From Knufia peltigerae (lineage: Eukaryota > Ascomycota > Eurotiomycetes > Chaetothyriales > Trichomeriaceae): a stretch of 64,000 nucleotides of DNA. Location of the stretch: contig JAPDRN010000015.1 in NCBI GenBank assembly GCA_030247855.1, forward strand, positions 62,001-126,000, written 5' to 3'. Made by a program: the position numbers and the translations under genes. The notes beneath the pieces are model-generated. The model was not told the DNA's origin. It worked only from the letters and a program-made list of their open reading frames with translations, and ran no database searches. Numbering within the stretch: position 1 is the stretch's first letter; each line of letters starts with the position of its first letter. Positions 12,608-24,019 of this stretch are shown here, one piece after another.

Positions 12608-14094
12608 TATTATAGGTGGCCCAAGATGCGTTAGCACAGGTTGGGATAGCCCAGTAGTTTTGCGTTGATAGTCAAGTCATTAGAAACCATGATGATTCAC
12701 TTGGGTTTTGCTTGGAATTCGAATCTTCCCGTCGGATACAAGATATGTCGGGCTTTGAGATCCGAGATCCGGGGGGAAGCTTTAAATCTCCAGGCTTATC
12801 TTAGGTTGGGACCCCGATTTTAGTGCCCGGAGGGATTGGAAGACGCTTATAAAACGTCTTTGCCGCGTGGGTGAGGCCATTACCTAGGTAGGTACCTTAC
12901 AGGTGGGAGGCCGAATCTTCTAGGCATGATCCAAAGTAACAATAATTTTCGAGACGAAGCAACTCAGGACACAGCGTGTGATGGCTCTGCAGGCTGCACT
13001 TCTGGGGATAAGGGATCTTCAGGCGGATTACCCGAGTATAGCCACGAAAGTCGTACTCCGTACTTGGCAGAATTGAGCAGACAAGAGAGTCATCGATAAT
13101 ATTGTGGGCTGCCCGTAACGAGACAATAGTCATTGTTCTTAGTCCGTAGAGAGTGCCCGGTGATCGATAACGCTGCCGCCGTCGAGCCAGAGGCCTGGCA
13201 CTGGTGTCGCTTGTGGAACCTGGCACCAGGACTAATTATGCCAGTCGACGATTTAGGCTCTCTGTGGCTTGATTGTCTCGCTTTACCAAGTCGATGGGGT
13301 TGCAATAGGAGCCCGACGAACAGAGCGAACGAAAACGAAAAGCTGCAACGGAGAGGGACACAGGGAAAAAAAAGAGGTAGATGCATGCTTGTGTCGAGGA
13401 CTCGGTACTGCGTGCAGGATTGTATCATTATTACAGTCTCCATGCTCCAATGTACAGTAGACCTCCGGAGTTTTCTTCAGCCCTCGTAGCCTTATCTTAG
13501 CCGCATTCGTCCGTTCCCCCCTGCGCCATGTCATGGTCATGAGAGAGCGAGCCTTTCGCTCCTGCAGTCTCAACGTTGCCTTAACGACACCGTATTATCC
13601 GTACATGTTTCCAGCTTCCCTGTCTTGCTGCCCGTCCGCAGAAAAAGAGAAAATATATGAAAAATCCTCGAGTCCAGACCTTGACAACATCCCAGATCCG
13701 TCATCTCTAGCCGACGTGTTGTGACGCGAGCTACAACCCCCTCCTAATCCTTGCGTCTTCCACAGCCACCCCTCGCCTCGAATTTGACTCCTCGACCCCT
13801 TGAAGTGTTTGACATCTGTCGTTGCACGAGACGTTGCTATCTCACCCTCAGACACCCTCCCGCCGGATTCCTGCAACTTTGTGCTGTAGCACCACTTTTG
13901 CCATTTGAGAACCATCCGCGCCCCGGTGTGGCTTCACGACCTCAAGCGCAGTCAGGGCAAGACTACCGAGTCCCTACACTCTGATCGACCTCTTTTTCCG
14001 ACTACGTGGCAGTGGGATAGGAAAAGAAATGACGGGGTCCGAGGCATCGACTGCCAGATGCTGAGCGACATGTGTGACGAATTCCTCCGGCAAG
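12608..14094 (+). other. Intergenic and probable 5' leader of the RasGEF gene
   Basis: About 1.5 kb without a convincing coding segment. It includes a TACTCCGTA 9-mer (13054-13062) and an ACCTAGGTAGGTACCT-like element near 12881-12897, a sequence type seen elsewhere between genes in this window. Short frames on both strands lack motifs. An upstream coding exon for the RasGEF cannot be excluded, because the main frame is open a little upstream of the chosen ATG. Confidence 0.4.
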
Positions 14095-17000
14095 ATGCGC
14101 CCAACTCAACCCTCCAACATATTCATCGCGCCGCTGCGCATACACCGAAACAGCAGTGATGATGGACCCAGTGCGTTATATAACGAATCCAGTCCTACGG
14201 CGACCTTGACATCGGAGACCATTGACGACCAGGTCTTGAGTCATGCCAGGTTCCACAACTATCTCCGCGCTCTCTACACGTTCCAGCCCTCTCCGCACTC
14301 GTCGACCACCGTCACACTGCCGCTGAATGCCGGAGACATCATCTTGGTGCATTCGGTGCATGTCAATGGCTGGGCTGATGGGACACTGCTGGAGACAGGC
14401 GCCCGTGGCTGGCTGCCCACCAACTACTGCGAGGCATACGACCATGCCTCCATGCGACCGCTCCTGAAGGCACTGACCGAGTTCTGGGATATTGTTAGGT
14501 GTGGAAGTGATTACAATCTAAATCTGTTCCGCAATCAGGATTACATGCGAGGTCTGGTAGCCGGAGTCCGCGCACTGCTGGAACGATCCGATTGCCTGAC
14601 GCGGGATGCCCCCCTTGTTCGACGACATGAGGCTATCCGACGCTCTCGCAAGAGTCTTCTCTCAGATCTCGCGCTGCTCGTTCGTACCGCCAAACAATTG
14701 CAGCAGGTGGTCACCGTCTCCTCTTCGCACAAAGACCTCGACATCAGACTCGATGACATGTTATTAAAGGCTTTCCGTATCGTCACACGCGCCGTGTTCT
14801 TCTTCGACGTGTGGACTGAACAAATTTCCGCCATAGTGTCGAGTCCAACCAGGTCCGAGGTCTCGCATGTCGACTCATCTGGGCCGCCGACATCCCCCAG
14901 GTCTAGAAGACCTCAGTCGACAATCATGCTACGGAATTCAACACCCACCGCTTCGAATGTGGCATCAAGGCGAAACAGTGCTGGGCCCGTAGCACACAAC
15001 ACCCCAGTTCGTCGGCAGTCTTCGACAACACACCGAATGTCTTACACTCGGGGAACTAATCAGAAAAATTCCAATCTCATCTCTCAGTACTTGCACAAGT
15101 CGTATGATGATTTTCTTACTGTATTGGCGTCCTTCCTGGGCTCCCATATGCAATCGAGGTCTTCTTCTGAGCTTTTGATGACCACCCAAAACGCAGTTCG
15201 CTCCTGTCGTCAACTCTTCGCCATTGTCGAGACGGTTATCGAACGAGACTACAGCACCTCTCGGCCCTTGATCCAGGCCAAAGACGCTATGTATTATGCT
15301 ATTACCGAATTGGTACATGCCGCCAGACAGGTTTTCAAACCAATTCATTCCATGGACGATGAGCTAGTCTATCTTCCCGAAGAGGCACAAAATCTTGTCC
15401 GAGCAGCGACCGCATGTGTAAGTGCTGCAGGCCGATGTGTAGCTCGGACTAAAGCAACGCTCGAGGAGATTGGGGACTTTGAAGTCGAGAACATTGCACA
15501 GCTCGTTGGCAGAGGTTCTGACAGCTCCAGCACACTCGAGTCCACCAGCCAAGAAGTCCGATCCAGTGCTGTTCTGAGGCCATCGGTCCAGCCCGCCACT
15601 GTCGAGGACTCATCCCGGCGAGTAACAGAGAATGCACAAATCCCGATCCCTAGACGCATGATTACTCCTCCGTTGCCACGAGACACGTCCGAAGCCCCTC
15701 TGACTAGCTTTACGACTGCTGCTGCTCCTCAGCCCAGAGACGATGTCATAGTGGATATCATTCGATCTTCTCCAGTCCCCGAAGCAGCGTCTCTATATCC
15801 AAATGCTCATAGACGTGCTCCGGGGATCACTCAGCCTCCGATCGACAAGAGAAACCGAACTTCAGTGATGCTACCCATGGTGGAAAGTAAGGGCAGTGAC
15901 AGCAGTCTCGACACCACCAATAGGCGTTCAGATCCAAGCAACTTATCAAGCGCTTCCACGCGCGTGGCCTCCCTATATGGTGGTGGCTCATTCACGGACT
16001 CTCTATCGGCGCAATCCACACCCGACGACCATTCGTTACTCGGCGACGACGACGACGACGTGGAGGCAGAGATCATGACACATACATTTGCCCAGGAAAT
16101 CATCTTTAATCGAGAGGGAGTAGTCGTCGGTGGAACCCTGAATGCTCTGGTGGAACGCCTGACCGCGCATGACTCGACCCCGGATGTGTCTTTCATTAGC
16201 ACAATTTACCTGACTTTTCGCCTTTTTGCTCGGCCTGAAGAGTTTGCCTCTGCTCTCGCGCTCCGGTTCGATTATGTTGCGGTAAATCCAAGAATCGCCA
16301 ACCCAGTCAGGCTCCGAGTGTATAATGTACTCAAGGGGTGGATGGAGTCTCACTGGAGGCATGACTGTGATGATACTGCTCTTCCCGTCATCGTCGGGTT
16401 CGCCAGAGAGTCCATGATGCCCGTCCTTTCGATGGCCGGCAATAGGATTTTGGAATTGGCTGAGCAGGTCTCGTCTGCAAATAAGCCCATAGTTCCGAGG
16501 GTCGTTTCGGCCATGGGGAAGACAAGCACTTCTTCCGCGACCTACGTCGACCCGAATACACCATTACCAACCCCTGTCCTATCGAAAAGCCAACTAAGTG
16601 CATTGAAGACGTGGAAAATGGGTGGTGCGACTGTTAGCATCCTTGACTTCGATCCGCTCGAGCTGGCCCGTCAGATCACTTTGAAAACGTCCAAAATTTT
16701 CTGCTCCATCTTGCCGGAGGAGCTGCTCGGGACTGAATGGACCAAGCGCAGCAGTTCCCTCGCTGTTAATGTCAGGGCCATGTCGACACTCTCGACCGAC
16801 ATTTCCAACCTTGTGTCAGATTCAATTCTGCAACTTGAAGAACCCAAAAGGAGGGCAGCAATTGTGAAGCAATGGGTCAAGATCGCGAACAAGTGTCTAG
16901 ACTTGCACAACTATGATACACTCATGGCTATCGTCTGTGCACTGGACTCGACAAACATCAAGCGAATGCGAAAAACTTGGGAAGGGGTGCCTCAAAAGAC

Positions 17001-17502
17001 GAGGTCCATGTTCGACGAGCTCTGTAAGGTGGTAGATGTGGCCAAGAATTATTCCGCCTTGCGTCAACGCGTCCAATCCCATCTTCCGCCATGTCTGCCC
17101 TTCATAGGCGTCTACTTGACCGATCTCACCATGGTCGATACGGCATATACAAACACGCGGCCATTGACGACTGATCAGGGCAGAATATCCGTGATCAACC
17201 TAGACAAGCATATGAACACGGCCAAGATCATCTCCGACCTCCAACGATTCCAAGTCCCTTACAGATTTGCCGAGATTTCCGAGCTACAGACGTGGATGCA
17301 AGATCAATTGGTCAGAGTTCGTTCAGCTGGCGACAAGAGCTTCCAGATGCATTATCGAAGGTCTTTGATTCTGGAGCCAAGAGAACCGAACAGAAGTCCC
17401 AACCCCGACATGCCACAGTCGGCCAAGGAAAAGGATAAATTCGACTTTCTCAATTGGACTCATCTTCTTCAGAAAGACAAGCCCGCGCCGATCCAGAGTT
17501 GA
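14095..17502 (+). CDS. Ras guanine-nucleotide exchange factor with N-terminal SH3 domain (Cdc25-type)
   Basis: Single exon from the first in-frame ATG (14095), 1135 aa. An SH3 domain occupies about residues 58-116 (RALYTFQPS, then GWADGTLLETGARGWLPTNY). A helical middle region and a Ser/Pro-rich linker follow. The RasGEF N-terminal module (GVVVGGTLNALVERLT) begins at about residue 670. The catalytic CDC25-homology domain spans about 845-1085 (LDFDPLELARQITL, LGTEWTKRSS, IVKQWVKIANKCLDLHNYD, PCLPFIGVYLTDLTMVD). Such proteins load GTP onto Ras at the plasma membrane, feeding cAMP/PKA or MAPK signalling. SH3 plus RasGEF is the S. cerevisiae Cdc25 layout. Which Ras it activates is not readable from sequence. 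The N-terminus could be longer if an upstream exon exists. Confidence 0.9.
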   Translation: MRPTQPSNIFIAPLRIHRNSSDDGPSALYNESSPTATLTSETIDDQVLSHARFHNYLRALYTFQPSPHSSTTVTLPLNAGDIILVHSVHVNGWADGTLLETGARGWLPTNYCEAYDHASMRPLLKALTEFWDIVRCGSDYNLNLFRNQDYMRGLVAGVRALLERSDCLTRDAPLVRRHEAIRRSRKSLLSDLALLVRTAKQLQQVVTVSSSHKDLDIRLDDMLLKAFRIVTRAVFFFDVWTEQISAIVSSPTRSEVSHVDSSGPPTSPRSRRPQSTIMLRNSTPTASNVASRRNSAGPVAHNTPVRRQSSTTHRMSYTRGTNQKNSNLISQYLHKSYDDFLTVLASFLGSHMQSRSSSELLMTTQNAVRSCRQLFAIVETVIERDYSTSRPLIQAKDAMYYAITELVHAARQVFKPIHSMDDELVYLPEEAQNLVRAATACVSAAGRCVARTKATLEEIGDFEVENIAQLVGRGSDSSSTLESTSQEVRSSAVLRPSVQPATVEDSSRRVTENAQIPIPRRMITPPLPRDTSEAPLTSFTTAAAPQPRDDVIVDIIRSSPVPEAASLYPNAHRRAPGITQPPIDKRNRTSVMLPMVESKGSDSSLDTTNRRSDPSNLSSASTRVASLYGGGSFTDSLSAQSTPDDHSLLGDDDDDVEAEIMTHTFAQEIIFNREGVVVGGTLNALVERLTAHDSTPDVSFISTIYLTFRLFARPEEFASALALRFDYVAVNPRIANPVRLRVYNVLKGWMESHWRHDCDDTALPVIVGFARESMMPVLSMAGNRILELAEQVSSANKPIVPRVVSAMGKTSTSSATYVDPNTPLPTPVLSKSQLSALKTWKMGGATVSILDFDPLELARQITLKTSKIFCSILPEELLGTEWTKRSSSLAVNVRAMSTLSTDISNLVSDSILQLEEPKRRAAIVKQWVKIANKCLDLHNYDTLMAIVCALDSTNIKRMRKTWEGVPQKTRSMFDELCKVVDVAKNYSALRQRVQSHLPPCLPFIGVYLTDLTMVDTAYTNTRPLTTDQGRISVINLDKHMNTAKIISDLQRFQVPYRFAEISELQTWMQDQLVRVRSAGDKSFQMHYRRSLILEPREPNRSPNPDMPQSAKEKDKFDFLNWTHLLQKDKPAPIQS

Positions 17503-18463
17503 TCAAAACAACCCGGCACTGTCGAGCATGAGCATGGCCTTTTTTTCCTGCGCCGCTTTCATTTCTTGTTATCCGCTGTGCACAGTTGGCGTCCTGAAGC
17601 TTTATACGAGACCATTATGATACCCCCGGGGACGGTAATCTGATTTTGTTCTGAGATTCTGATTGTGAGCAAGCGAGAATTTGTGCATTTTTTTGAGCAT
17701 GTCTGGGCGATTTGGGTCTGGAATGTTTGCCCTCATTTGACGAGAGAGAGGCTCAGACGCAATGGGTGCGGTATCTAATTGACAGCCCTCGATGCATGCA
17801 CCATGGCATCATGAACCCGAGGAAGATTCGCTGGGCTTCGACTGGGAAACTATAGCCCCCGTGTCGTTTTCCCCGCGTCCTTTTTTTTCCTCTTTGTACA
17901 GAATCTATCTATCCAGACTAATGGCCCGGAGGCATGCATGTGATTTGATGTTTGATGTACGACTTTGATGCTTTTTTGTCATAAATGATGATCCGAAGAG
18001 GGGGAGGCAGAAAGGAAAACGCTTCAAAGATGGAAGTTTTACAGGATAGGTCATAAATAGTCCGTACATAGAAGAACCACGTTTGTATCTCGGAACCTGC
18101 GACAGTCAGCCAGAAGTGAGGTCCATTTGAATCTTGCCGCTGCGCTCACATGAAGATATCTCGAGTCATGTCCTTGTAAACTTCCACAACCATCATTCAT
18201 TGCTCAGGTATATATTTTTCCACTCTCTGCAACACTGTCAACCTTCTTCTCTTCTTGCACGCGGATAGTCTATGTCATCGTCGAGCATCGACCTCCACAA
18301 GGCTGACGATCCCGAAATCAGCCTCGTCTGCCTTTTTCTCCGCAGTTTCGGCCTCCACCCTGCGACTTTTGTAACTTTATGAAACTTCTCTCCGTGTCTC
18401 GAATCGAATCACGCGTCGCAAACGGCCATTGTGCCTGCGCTCTCACTAGCCATCGCTGTCACC
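17503..18463 (+). other. Intergenic between RasGEF and the Dnt1-like gene
   Basis: About 960 bp holding the 3' UTR of the RasGEF gene and the promoter/leader of the next gene. T-rich and pyrimidine-rich tracts occur, for example near 17880-17892 and 18220-18260. No coding or RNA feature was recognised. Confidence 0.45.
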
Positions 18464-21400
18464 ATGGTGAAATTGCGCGTGGCTGTCAGAGTCATCTCTG
18501 AGGACCAATACTTGAACCATGCAGATCGTCCGGCGCATTTACCGATCGCAGGCGAGAAGCGCTTGCTTGTCGTAGTCCGAGAACCAGAGCGATGGCAGAT
18601 TGGAACACTGGCCCTTGAAGTACAGCGAGCTTATAAAAGCTGTTACCAGCAGTAAGTCATGTTTCGTTGATCCGTCTGTCCGAGTCACTGACAGCTTCAG
18701 CGACTTACCCACCATCAAATACCTTAGGGAAAACGAAGACGATTACGATCTAGACCCACAACTCTACGTTTCGGACTTACTTGTTGATGAAGGGAAAGCT
18801 GCTAGAGATGGCGCTGACCAAAGAGCCACAATCAAGGTGATACTCGAACAAGGCCGGGCGGTAAGAGAAGGATCGGTTGCGATAGGCAGCCAGTTGGACC
18901 ATCCTCAATACCAAAGACAATTCCAAAAGCCTTCCCGACCGCCTGTGCCAACATTTCCGGGAGTCACTTCGTCCCTTGGCAAACACTCTCTGCCGGCCGA
19001 TCACAGCATTGCGAAGGCCAATGGAGCAAAGAGACCAAGGCAGGTCGAAGTCCGGGGTTCTCTCAGAGAGGAGAGTTTGGTGTCATCGATTGAGCGAGAT
19101 GAATCACCGCAGCTGGTACAAGCTACACAGAATCAGGAGATGTTGGCAGATCCGAAGCACGAGTCACCAGAGCTGTTCAGACATATGCAGAATATTCCAG
19201 CTGCGACTCTTGACGAACTAGAGGAGCTACCGGAACAGCCATGCGACTTCGCTCCGCATAGTGAACGAAGAGGAGATTCCAGCGTTGGAGGAGTTGGTGG
19301 CGTACTCCAGGAAATAATGACAGAGATCTCGCCAGGTGCGACAACCAGACAAACACAGATACAGTCTCAAGCGCCGATCACACCCCCAACTGACGTACCC
19401 TCGAGACGATCGAGCTCTTCAAGAATACAACCGGCGACAGTAACACCTGATCAACGATCTACTTCGGCCAGCAAATTCAAGAGAAGAAATATCTACGACT
19501 TTCCAGCATCGGAGATTGATGATTCTCAAATGTCACCACGGTCGAGACAGGCCCAGCTTGGACAGACGAGGACGAGTGACCGCTTATCACATATCGAGCG
19601 GTTAGGGACCCCAAATGATAATTATGATGACCTTGAACGTCGCTTGAGTACACAAGAAGCGCTTGATGTTCTCGACATAGAGTCTGTGCTTGGAGACACC
19701 GGCATGCCAGCTCGTAATGCTCTCGGAATTGGACACGATGAAGGGGATCCTCTCAGGCCTGAAGGTGCAGAATATGCCATCTATGAGGACGAAGCGATCA
19801 GTGCGGACCCTGCCGTTCCTGATCCCTCTGCTACAGATTACCCGGACGCCGATAAAGAAAACAGGGCCTCAGGCCTCGTGCATGCACATCCAGAGCGGGA
19901 GGTCAGTACACCCCAAGACAGGGCAAATGAGCATCCAGAATCAGCTATAAAGGTGAACAGCACATCGAAAATCGACACGGCCGATATGGCCAACGAGATG
20001 GGCAATGAGGCCGGCCAATCTCACCAGAAGAAAACGAAGCAGACGGCTAGAAGAGCCAAGTCAAAGAACTCTAGAGTCAGTAGCCATGATGCTGTAGGAG
20101 ATATTAAAACGGGAAAAGCTGTGCGGCCGGCCACCAAAGTCGCTACAAAACTACCTACCAAGACCAAAAAACCAAAAGCTCGGAAGAGGGAGCGCAGTGG
20201 AACACCGAGCCTTGACAGTCCTTCAGAGCAACTTGTGCAATCTCTCAAAGAGTCGGAACAGAGTTCAGAGCCAACAACCTTGGCCACTGTGAAACCGAAA
20301 GCAGCCGCTCGCCAAACGACCAGTTCAGCAACGAAAAAGACAAATCCTCCCGTTGGCAAACACCCGCAAGCTAAAGTCGAAAGTAGGACTATGGGAGATC
20401 ATCTTAATGGGGACAATCATGCTGCGGAGCCCACTGCAGTAGTCGGAAACGTCGAAGTCAACGCCACACAACTCCAAGAACCTGCAAAGCCATTGCTCCA
20501 CTGGGGCTCAGGCTCGACCACCTCTAAAGAGCAAGCGGCGAATGTCTCGGATCACTCAAAGTCGCTGTCAGGTACCAATGGAACTTTCGAGCCGAAGAAG
20601 AAGAGTCCATCCGTGCCTTACGGGCTGACTGAAGAGGAAATCAGGATCATGAAAAGCCGCGAAGGTATGACGGAAGAAGAACGTGCATCACGTAAATCAG
20701 CTGCCAGCCAGAAGGAGAGACCTCATCAAGTGCAAAAAGAGACGCCTGGGAAATCGTCCAACACCAGTGCAAAGTCGGCAACACCGCATCGCGAAACATC
20801 CGTATTGAACTTTTCGGGGGCGAAACAATCGGAGACGTCGATTGCGCCAAAGACGCCGTCAGTCAAGAACTCTTCGGTCAAATCATCTGTGACGGGTAAA
20901 AATCCCACTGCTTCCGAGCAGCGATCAGTCGGCTCGGCACCAAGTACAGCATCCAAGCCTGTCCAGTCTACCAGGAAGGGCTCAGTGGTCTCAAAGACGC
21001 CAGCTGCCCGCGCAAAAGCCAACGTCCGGACCCAGGTGACTCCCAAGCCGAACCCGCCTCTGACTTCCGTCCGTGCCTCGGCACCGACCATCAACTCGGC
21101 CAGGAGCCTTACCGACCTACGTGCTGCGCTTCGCAAGGCCGATCAAGCGGTCCATTCCACTGCGACGTCGACCTCGCTCTCACGTGCCTCATCGAGGCCC
21201 GGGCTCGGCCAGTCAGCGCTTCCTTCGTCCGACTCTGATGAGTCTGGCTCCGAATCGGATGGCGAAAGTGACAGTGAGGGCGACGGCGACGACGGGAAGA
21301 CGGCCTCACAGAAGCCGAAGGCCTCGACCTCGCAGGGCGGCATGCAGAGGTCGACACAGGCCGGCGGGAGTTCTTCGCAGAAAGGGATCGGTCGGCCTGA

Positions 21401-21488
21401 CCCGAGCATTCGCGACAAGAGCGCAGATTCTGACGACGATGGGGCGAGCAGCGACGACGACGACGACGACGACGACCACCTTCTGTAG
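18464..21488 (+). CDS. Net1/Dnt1-like nucleolar, Cdc14-binding-type protein
   Basis: Model: join(18464..18651, 18695..21488), 993 aa, with the start in a strong context (accATGg). The N-terminal ~110 residues look like the Cdc14-phosphatase-binding protein N-terminal domain of Net1, Tof2 and Dnt1: VKLRVAVRVI, then KRLLVVVREPERWQIGTLAL, then IKYLRENEDDYDLDPQLYVS across the intron. The rest is long, disordered, and rich in Ser, Thr, Lys and Glu, with basic patches (KTKKPKARKRERS) and an acidic C-terminus of eight consecutive Asp codons. Family members sit in the nucleolus and restrain Cdc14 and rDNA transactions during the cell cycle. The assignment rests on the N-terminal domain; the tail is not conserved enough to judge. 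The TAG stop at 21486-21488 is followed in the same frame by a C2H2 finger. Confidence 0.75.
21453..21476 (+). repeat. (GAC)8 trinucleotide repeat encoding poly-Asp
   Basis: Eight GAC units near the 3' end of the Dnt1-like coding region encode an Asp run. Length variation here would keep the frame. Confidence 0.9.
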
Positions 21489-21716
21489 GACAGACATCGA
21501 CGGCTTCCTCCCACGTCGGAATTCCCCGGCGCCACGACCAGCCGTCGACGGCGAGGACGCGCGGTTCCCACGCGCCAGCACCTGATCAGTCACATCGACG
21601 CTCATCGCGACCCCCCGGGCAGGTCGCACCGGTGTGCGACGTGTAAACGGGCTTTCAAGAGGCACGCCGACATGGTACAACACGTCGCGGCCGTTCATCA
21701 GTCGTCCGAGTTTTGA
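21489..21716 (+). other. In-frame post-stop extension encoding a single C2H2 zinc finger
   Basis: Directly after the TAG of the Dnt1-like gene the same frame stays open for 75 codons, to a TGA at 21714-21716. Positions 21633-21698 encode a well-formed C2H2 finger, CATCKRAFKRHADMV then QHVAAVH: C-x2-C-x3-F-x5-M-x2-H-x4-H. A second partial finger ending (LISHIDAH) precedes it but lacks its cysteines. In the next frame the upstream text reads RFPRAST and then hits a stop. One extra base near 21582 would join the two as a finger-like half. No clean intron removing the TAG was found. It may be an alternative C-terminus, an exon of an unmodelled gene, or a decayed zinc-finger gene. Confidence 0.5.
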
Positions 21717-22477
21717 GGACGAAGATGGCGACGGGGATGACGATGACGATGATGGTGAGAGACACACAAGAGAATACGGGGTATTGAATCGAAAGTCTTG
21801 GAACGATCGTGAATGATGTGTGGTTCTTTTTTCTTCCTTTTGGCCATGTTTTTCAATTCTTCTATCTTATTCTTAAAGCGCCGACCATTGTAAGAGCAGT
21901 CAGTGTCTCGATTTGGGACCCCAATGTAAGACCCCGTATCCATGATCCCACACAGAGAATAGTCTGCACGCCTCTATTCCGTGCCCAAATTCTCGAGTTA
22001 CCGGCCAGTAGCGTACACATGTCTCTTGACTCGCGTGCGGCTGTAGACACGAACACCACTGCTATCACCACGAAGTAGCCTTTTCAAACGTTCAGCACCA
22101 CTTTGTTGGTTGAGCTTTGTGTCCCTGTCCCTTTCCCGTCTAGGATTTGTCGTTTGTCGTTTCTCGTCTTTTACTTCAGCAGGGCTCGAGCGCATCAACA
22201 AATCCCGCTTGATCTCATAATCGGTTCATCTCATCTGCCATAGCAGCAGCAGCAGCAGCACTGCCGGTGTATGCTCAATTTTCAAAATCGTCTATGCCTT
22301 CTTTTGCCGACGTTCCATGACTCGACCCCGCATTCCTTCGCCATTGCCCTGCTCCATGGTCGTCCGGGACTTCGTGTGGATTTTTCGGGCGTCATCGACC
22401 TGAGAGCCCTGGCAAAAAATTTTCGCCGCTCTCCATACATGACAACCCCGACCTACTGCTTCTGGATAGCCATACTT
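21717..22477. other. Convergent 3' region between the Dnt1-like gene and eIF2 gamma
   Basis: About 760 bp between two gene ends. It contains an acidic-coding but probably untranslated GATGAC-rich stretch (21720-21760) and an AGC repeat. No gene was recognised. Confidence 0.45.
22242..22260. repeat. (AGC)n short tandem repeat
   Basis: Six AGC/CAG units in the intergenic region near the 3' end of the eIF2 gamma gene. Confidence 0.85.
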
Positions 22478-24019
22478 CTAGGAAACTTCTGGCTCGATGG
22501 TGTTTCCGGCCACAATGTTCGCCCACCCAATCAGACGCCAGTGCTTCTCGATTCTTCGACTCAGGGCGATTTTCTCCCCGATCGCGGTACAAGCAGGGTT
22601 TGTGAGCGTCAGCTTCGCGGCATCGGCCTTGACGCCCATAACCTTCGCACCCGTCGCCGTGCTGCCAATGTTCACCATGAGGACTTCGTTCTTGGCCAGT
22701 TTCGCGACCTTGGCCTGCTTGCCGTCGGCCGTCTTGACACCCAGCAGTCTTCGAAGCAAAAAGTAGTTGACTTCAAGTTCCATGTAGATCTCAGGTAGGT
22801 TGCCTCTCAGACCGAGAACGTGTCCGACGAGACGATCGGCTCTGCAGAGGGTCGGGTCGACACGGGTACCGACACCGATCAGGCCACCGGGCACGGCGAA
22901 TTTGAGATCGTTGTGTTCGGCAAACAGACTCACCACGCGAGACATGATGGGTCGGCAGACGGTCTGGCCTGTGGCGTCCTTGGTGATGATACCAGGTCGG
23001 ATTTCGATTTCGTCACCGAGCTTGAGCACACCCGTCAGGATGGAACCGCCAGCAACACCACCCTTTAAATCTTCAATTTCGGCACCGGGCTTGTTGACAT
23101 CGAAAGATCGGATGACAATCATGTGTGGTGCGGCCTGGAAGTTTCGTACTGGAACAGGAATCTTGGTGACCAAGTACTCGTTGATGGCGTCGATGTTGTA
23201 TTTCAATTGGGCGGAGATGGGGATGATGGGAGATCCATCTGCGACGGTTCCCTTGATGAATTTGAGGATGGACTCGTAATGCTGCTGGGCGCCTTCCTCC
23301 CGCATGAGATCGACTTTGTTCTGGAGGATGATAATGTGACTGAGCTTCATAATCTCAATGGCTGCCAAATGTTCGGACGTTTGTGGCTGGGGACAGGTTT
23401 CGTTGCCGGCAATCAGAAGCAGTGCGGCATCCATGACCGCGGCACCAGAAAGCATAGTACTCATGAGAATATCGTGACCGGGGCAATCGACGAACGAAAC
23501 GTGACGAAGGAGTCTATATGTGCCGCTACATCCATCTCTTTCGCAAGGAGGATCGACCTCCTTTTCGGACTTGAAGCTCTTGTAGCATGTCGGCCGCGGA
23601 CATTCGGGGTTGTCGCACTTGTAGATCTTTGCGTTGGCATAACCAAGCTTGATTGTAATGTTTCTCTCCAGTTCGTTCTTGAATCTGACCGTCTGCACTC
23701 CCGAGATGGCCTTGACGACGGTGGATTTGCCGTGAGCGACATGGCCTATAGTACCAATATTGATCGTCGCTTGTCTTGCGATGATTTCAGGGGAGAGGGG
23801 GGTCAACTTTGAGACGTCAAGGGTGTTTGGGTCGGGTTGTTCTGGGAGAGGAGGGCGAGTGACTTGAGGTTCGGGTATGGATGCGGAGGTTCCCTTTTTC
23901 AGGGCGGACTTGGGAGGCTGATTTGTCTCTTCAATCTCGTCGACATCATTTTCTTCTCCAGGAGGGGTTCCTGGCTGGGAAAACTCATCATCCGAGGGTA
24001 GATCGCCGTTGGTGGCCAT
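22478..24019 (-). CDS. gcd11: Translation initiation factor eIF2 subunit gamma
   Basis: Uninterrupted frame of 513 aa, start chosen at MATNGDLPSD. The GTPase domain has G1 GHVAHGKST (residues 92-100), G3 DCPGHD and G4 NKVD. The zinc-ribbon insert typical of eIF2 gamma is present (CDNPECPRPTCYKSF, then CERDGC). Domains II and III follow (GGSILTGVLKLGDEIEIRPG; GLIGVGTRVDPTLCRADRL). With eIF2 alpha and beta it carries initiator Met-tRNA to the 40S ribosome in the cytosol. The acidic/Pro-rich N-terminal ~70 residues are a usual fungal extension. The frame stays open 71 codons further upstream, to an ATG at 24232. That extension is basic and low-complexity and is more likely leader sequence. Confidence 0.97.
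   Translation of the reverse strand: MATNGDLPSDDEFSQPGTPPGEENDVDEIEETNQPPKSALKKGTSASIPEPQVTRPPLPEQPDPNTLDVSKLTPLSPEIIARQATINIGTIGHVAHGKSTVVKAISGVQTVRFKNELERNITIKLGYANAKIYKCDNPECPRPTCYKSFKSEKEVDPPCERDGCSGTYRLLRHVSFVDCPGHDILMSTMLSGAAVMDAALLLIAGNETCPQPQTSEHLAAIEIMKLSHIIILQNKVDLMREEGAQQHYESILKFIKGTVADGSPIIPISAQLKYNIDAINEYLVTKIPVPVRNFQAAPHMIVIRSFDVNKPGAEIEDLKGGVAGGSILTGVLKLGDEIEIRPGIITKDATGQTVCRPIMSRVVSLFAEHNDLKFAVPGGLIGVGTRVDPTLCRADRLVGHVLGLRGNLPEIYMELEVNYFLLRRLLGVKTADGKQAKVAKLAKNEVLMVNIGSTATGAKVMGVKADAAKLTLTNPACTAIGEKIALSRRIEKHWRLIGWANIVAGNTIEPEVS

Noticed and set aside
12881..12897. ACCTAGGTAGGTACCT-type element as a possible mobile-element end
   Set aside because: Similar short words appear elsewhere between genes, but no terminal repeats, target duplication or internal coding sequence were seen.
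20021..21767. Long minus-strand frames opposite the Dnt1-like gene
   Set aside because: Shadows of the biased coding sequence, for example poly-Val opposite the poly-Asp repeat.
23123..23812. 229-codon plus-strand frame opposite eIF2 gamma
   Set aside because: Antisense shadow of the strongly conserved eIF2 gamma coding region.
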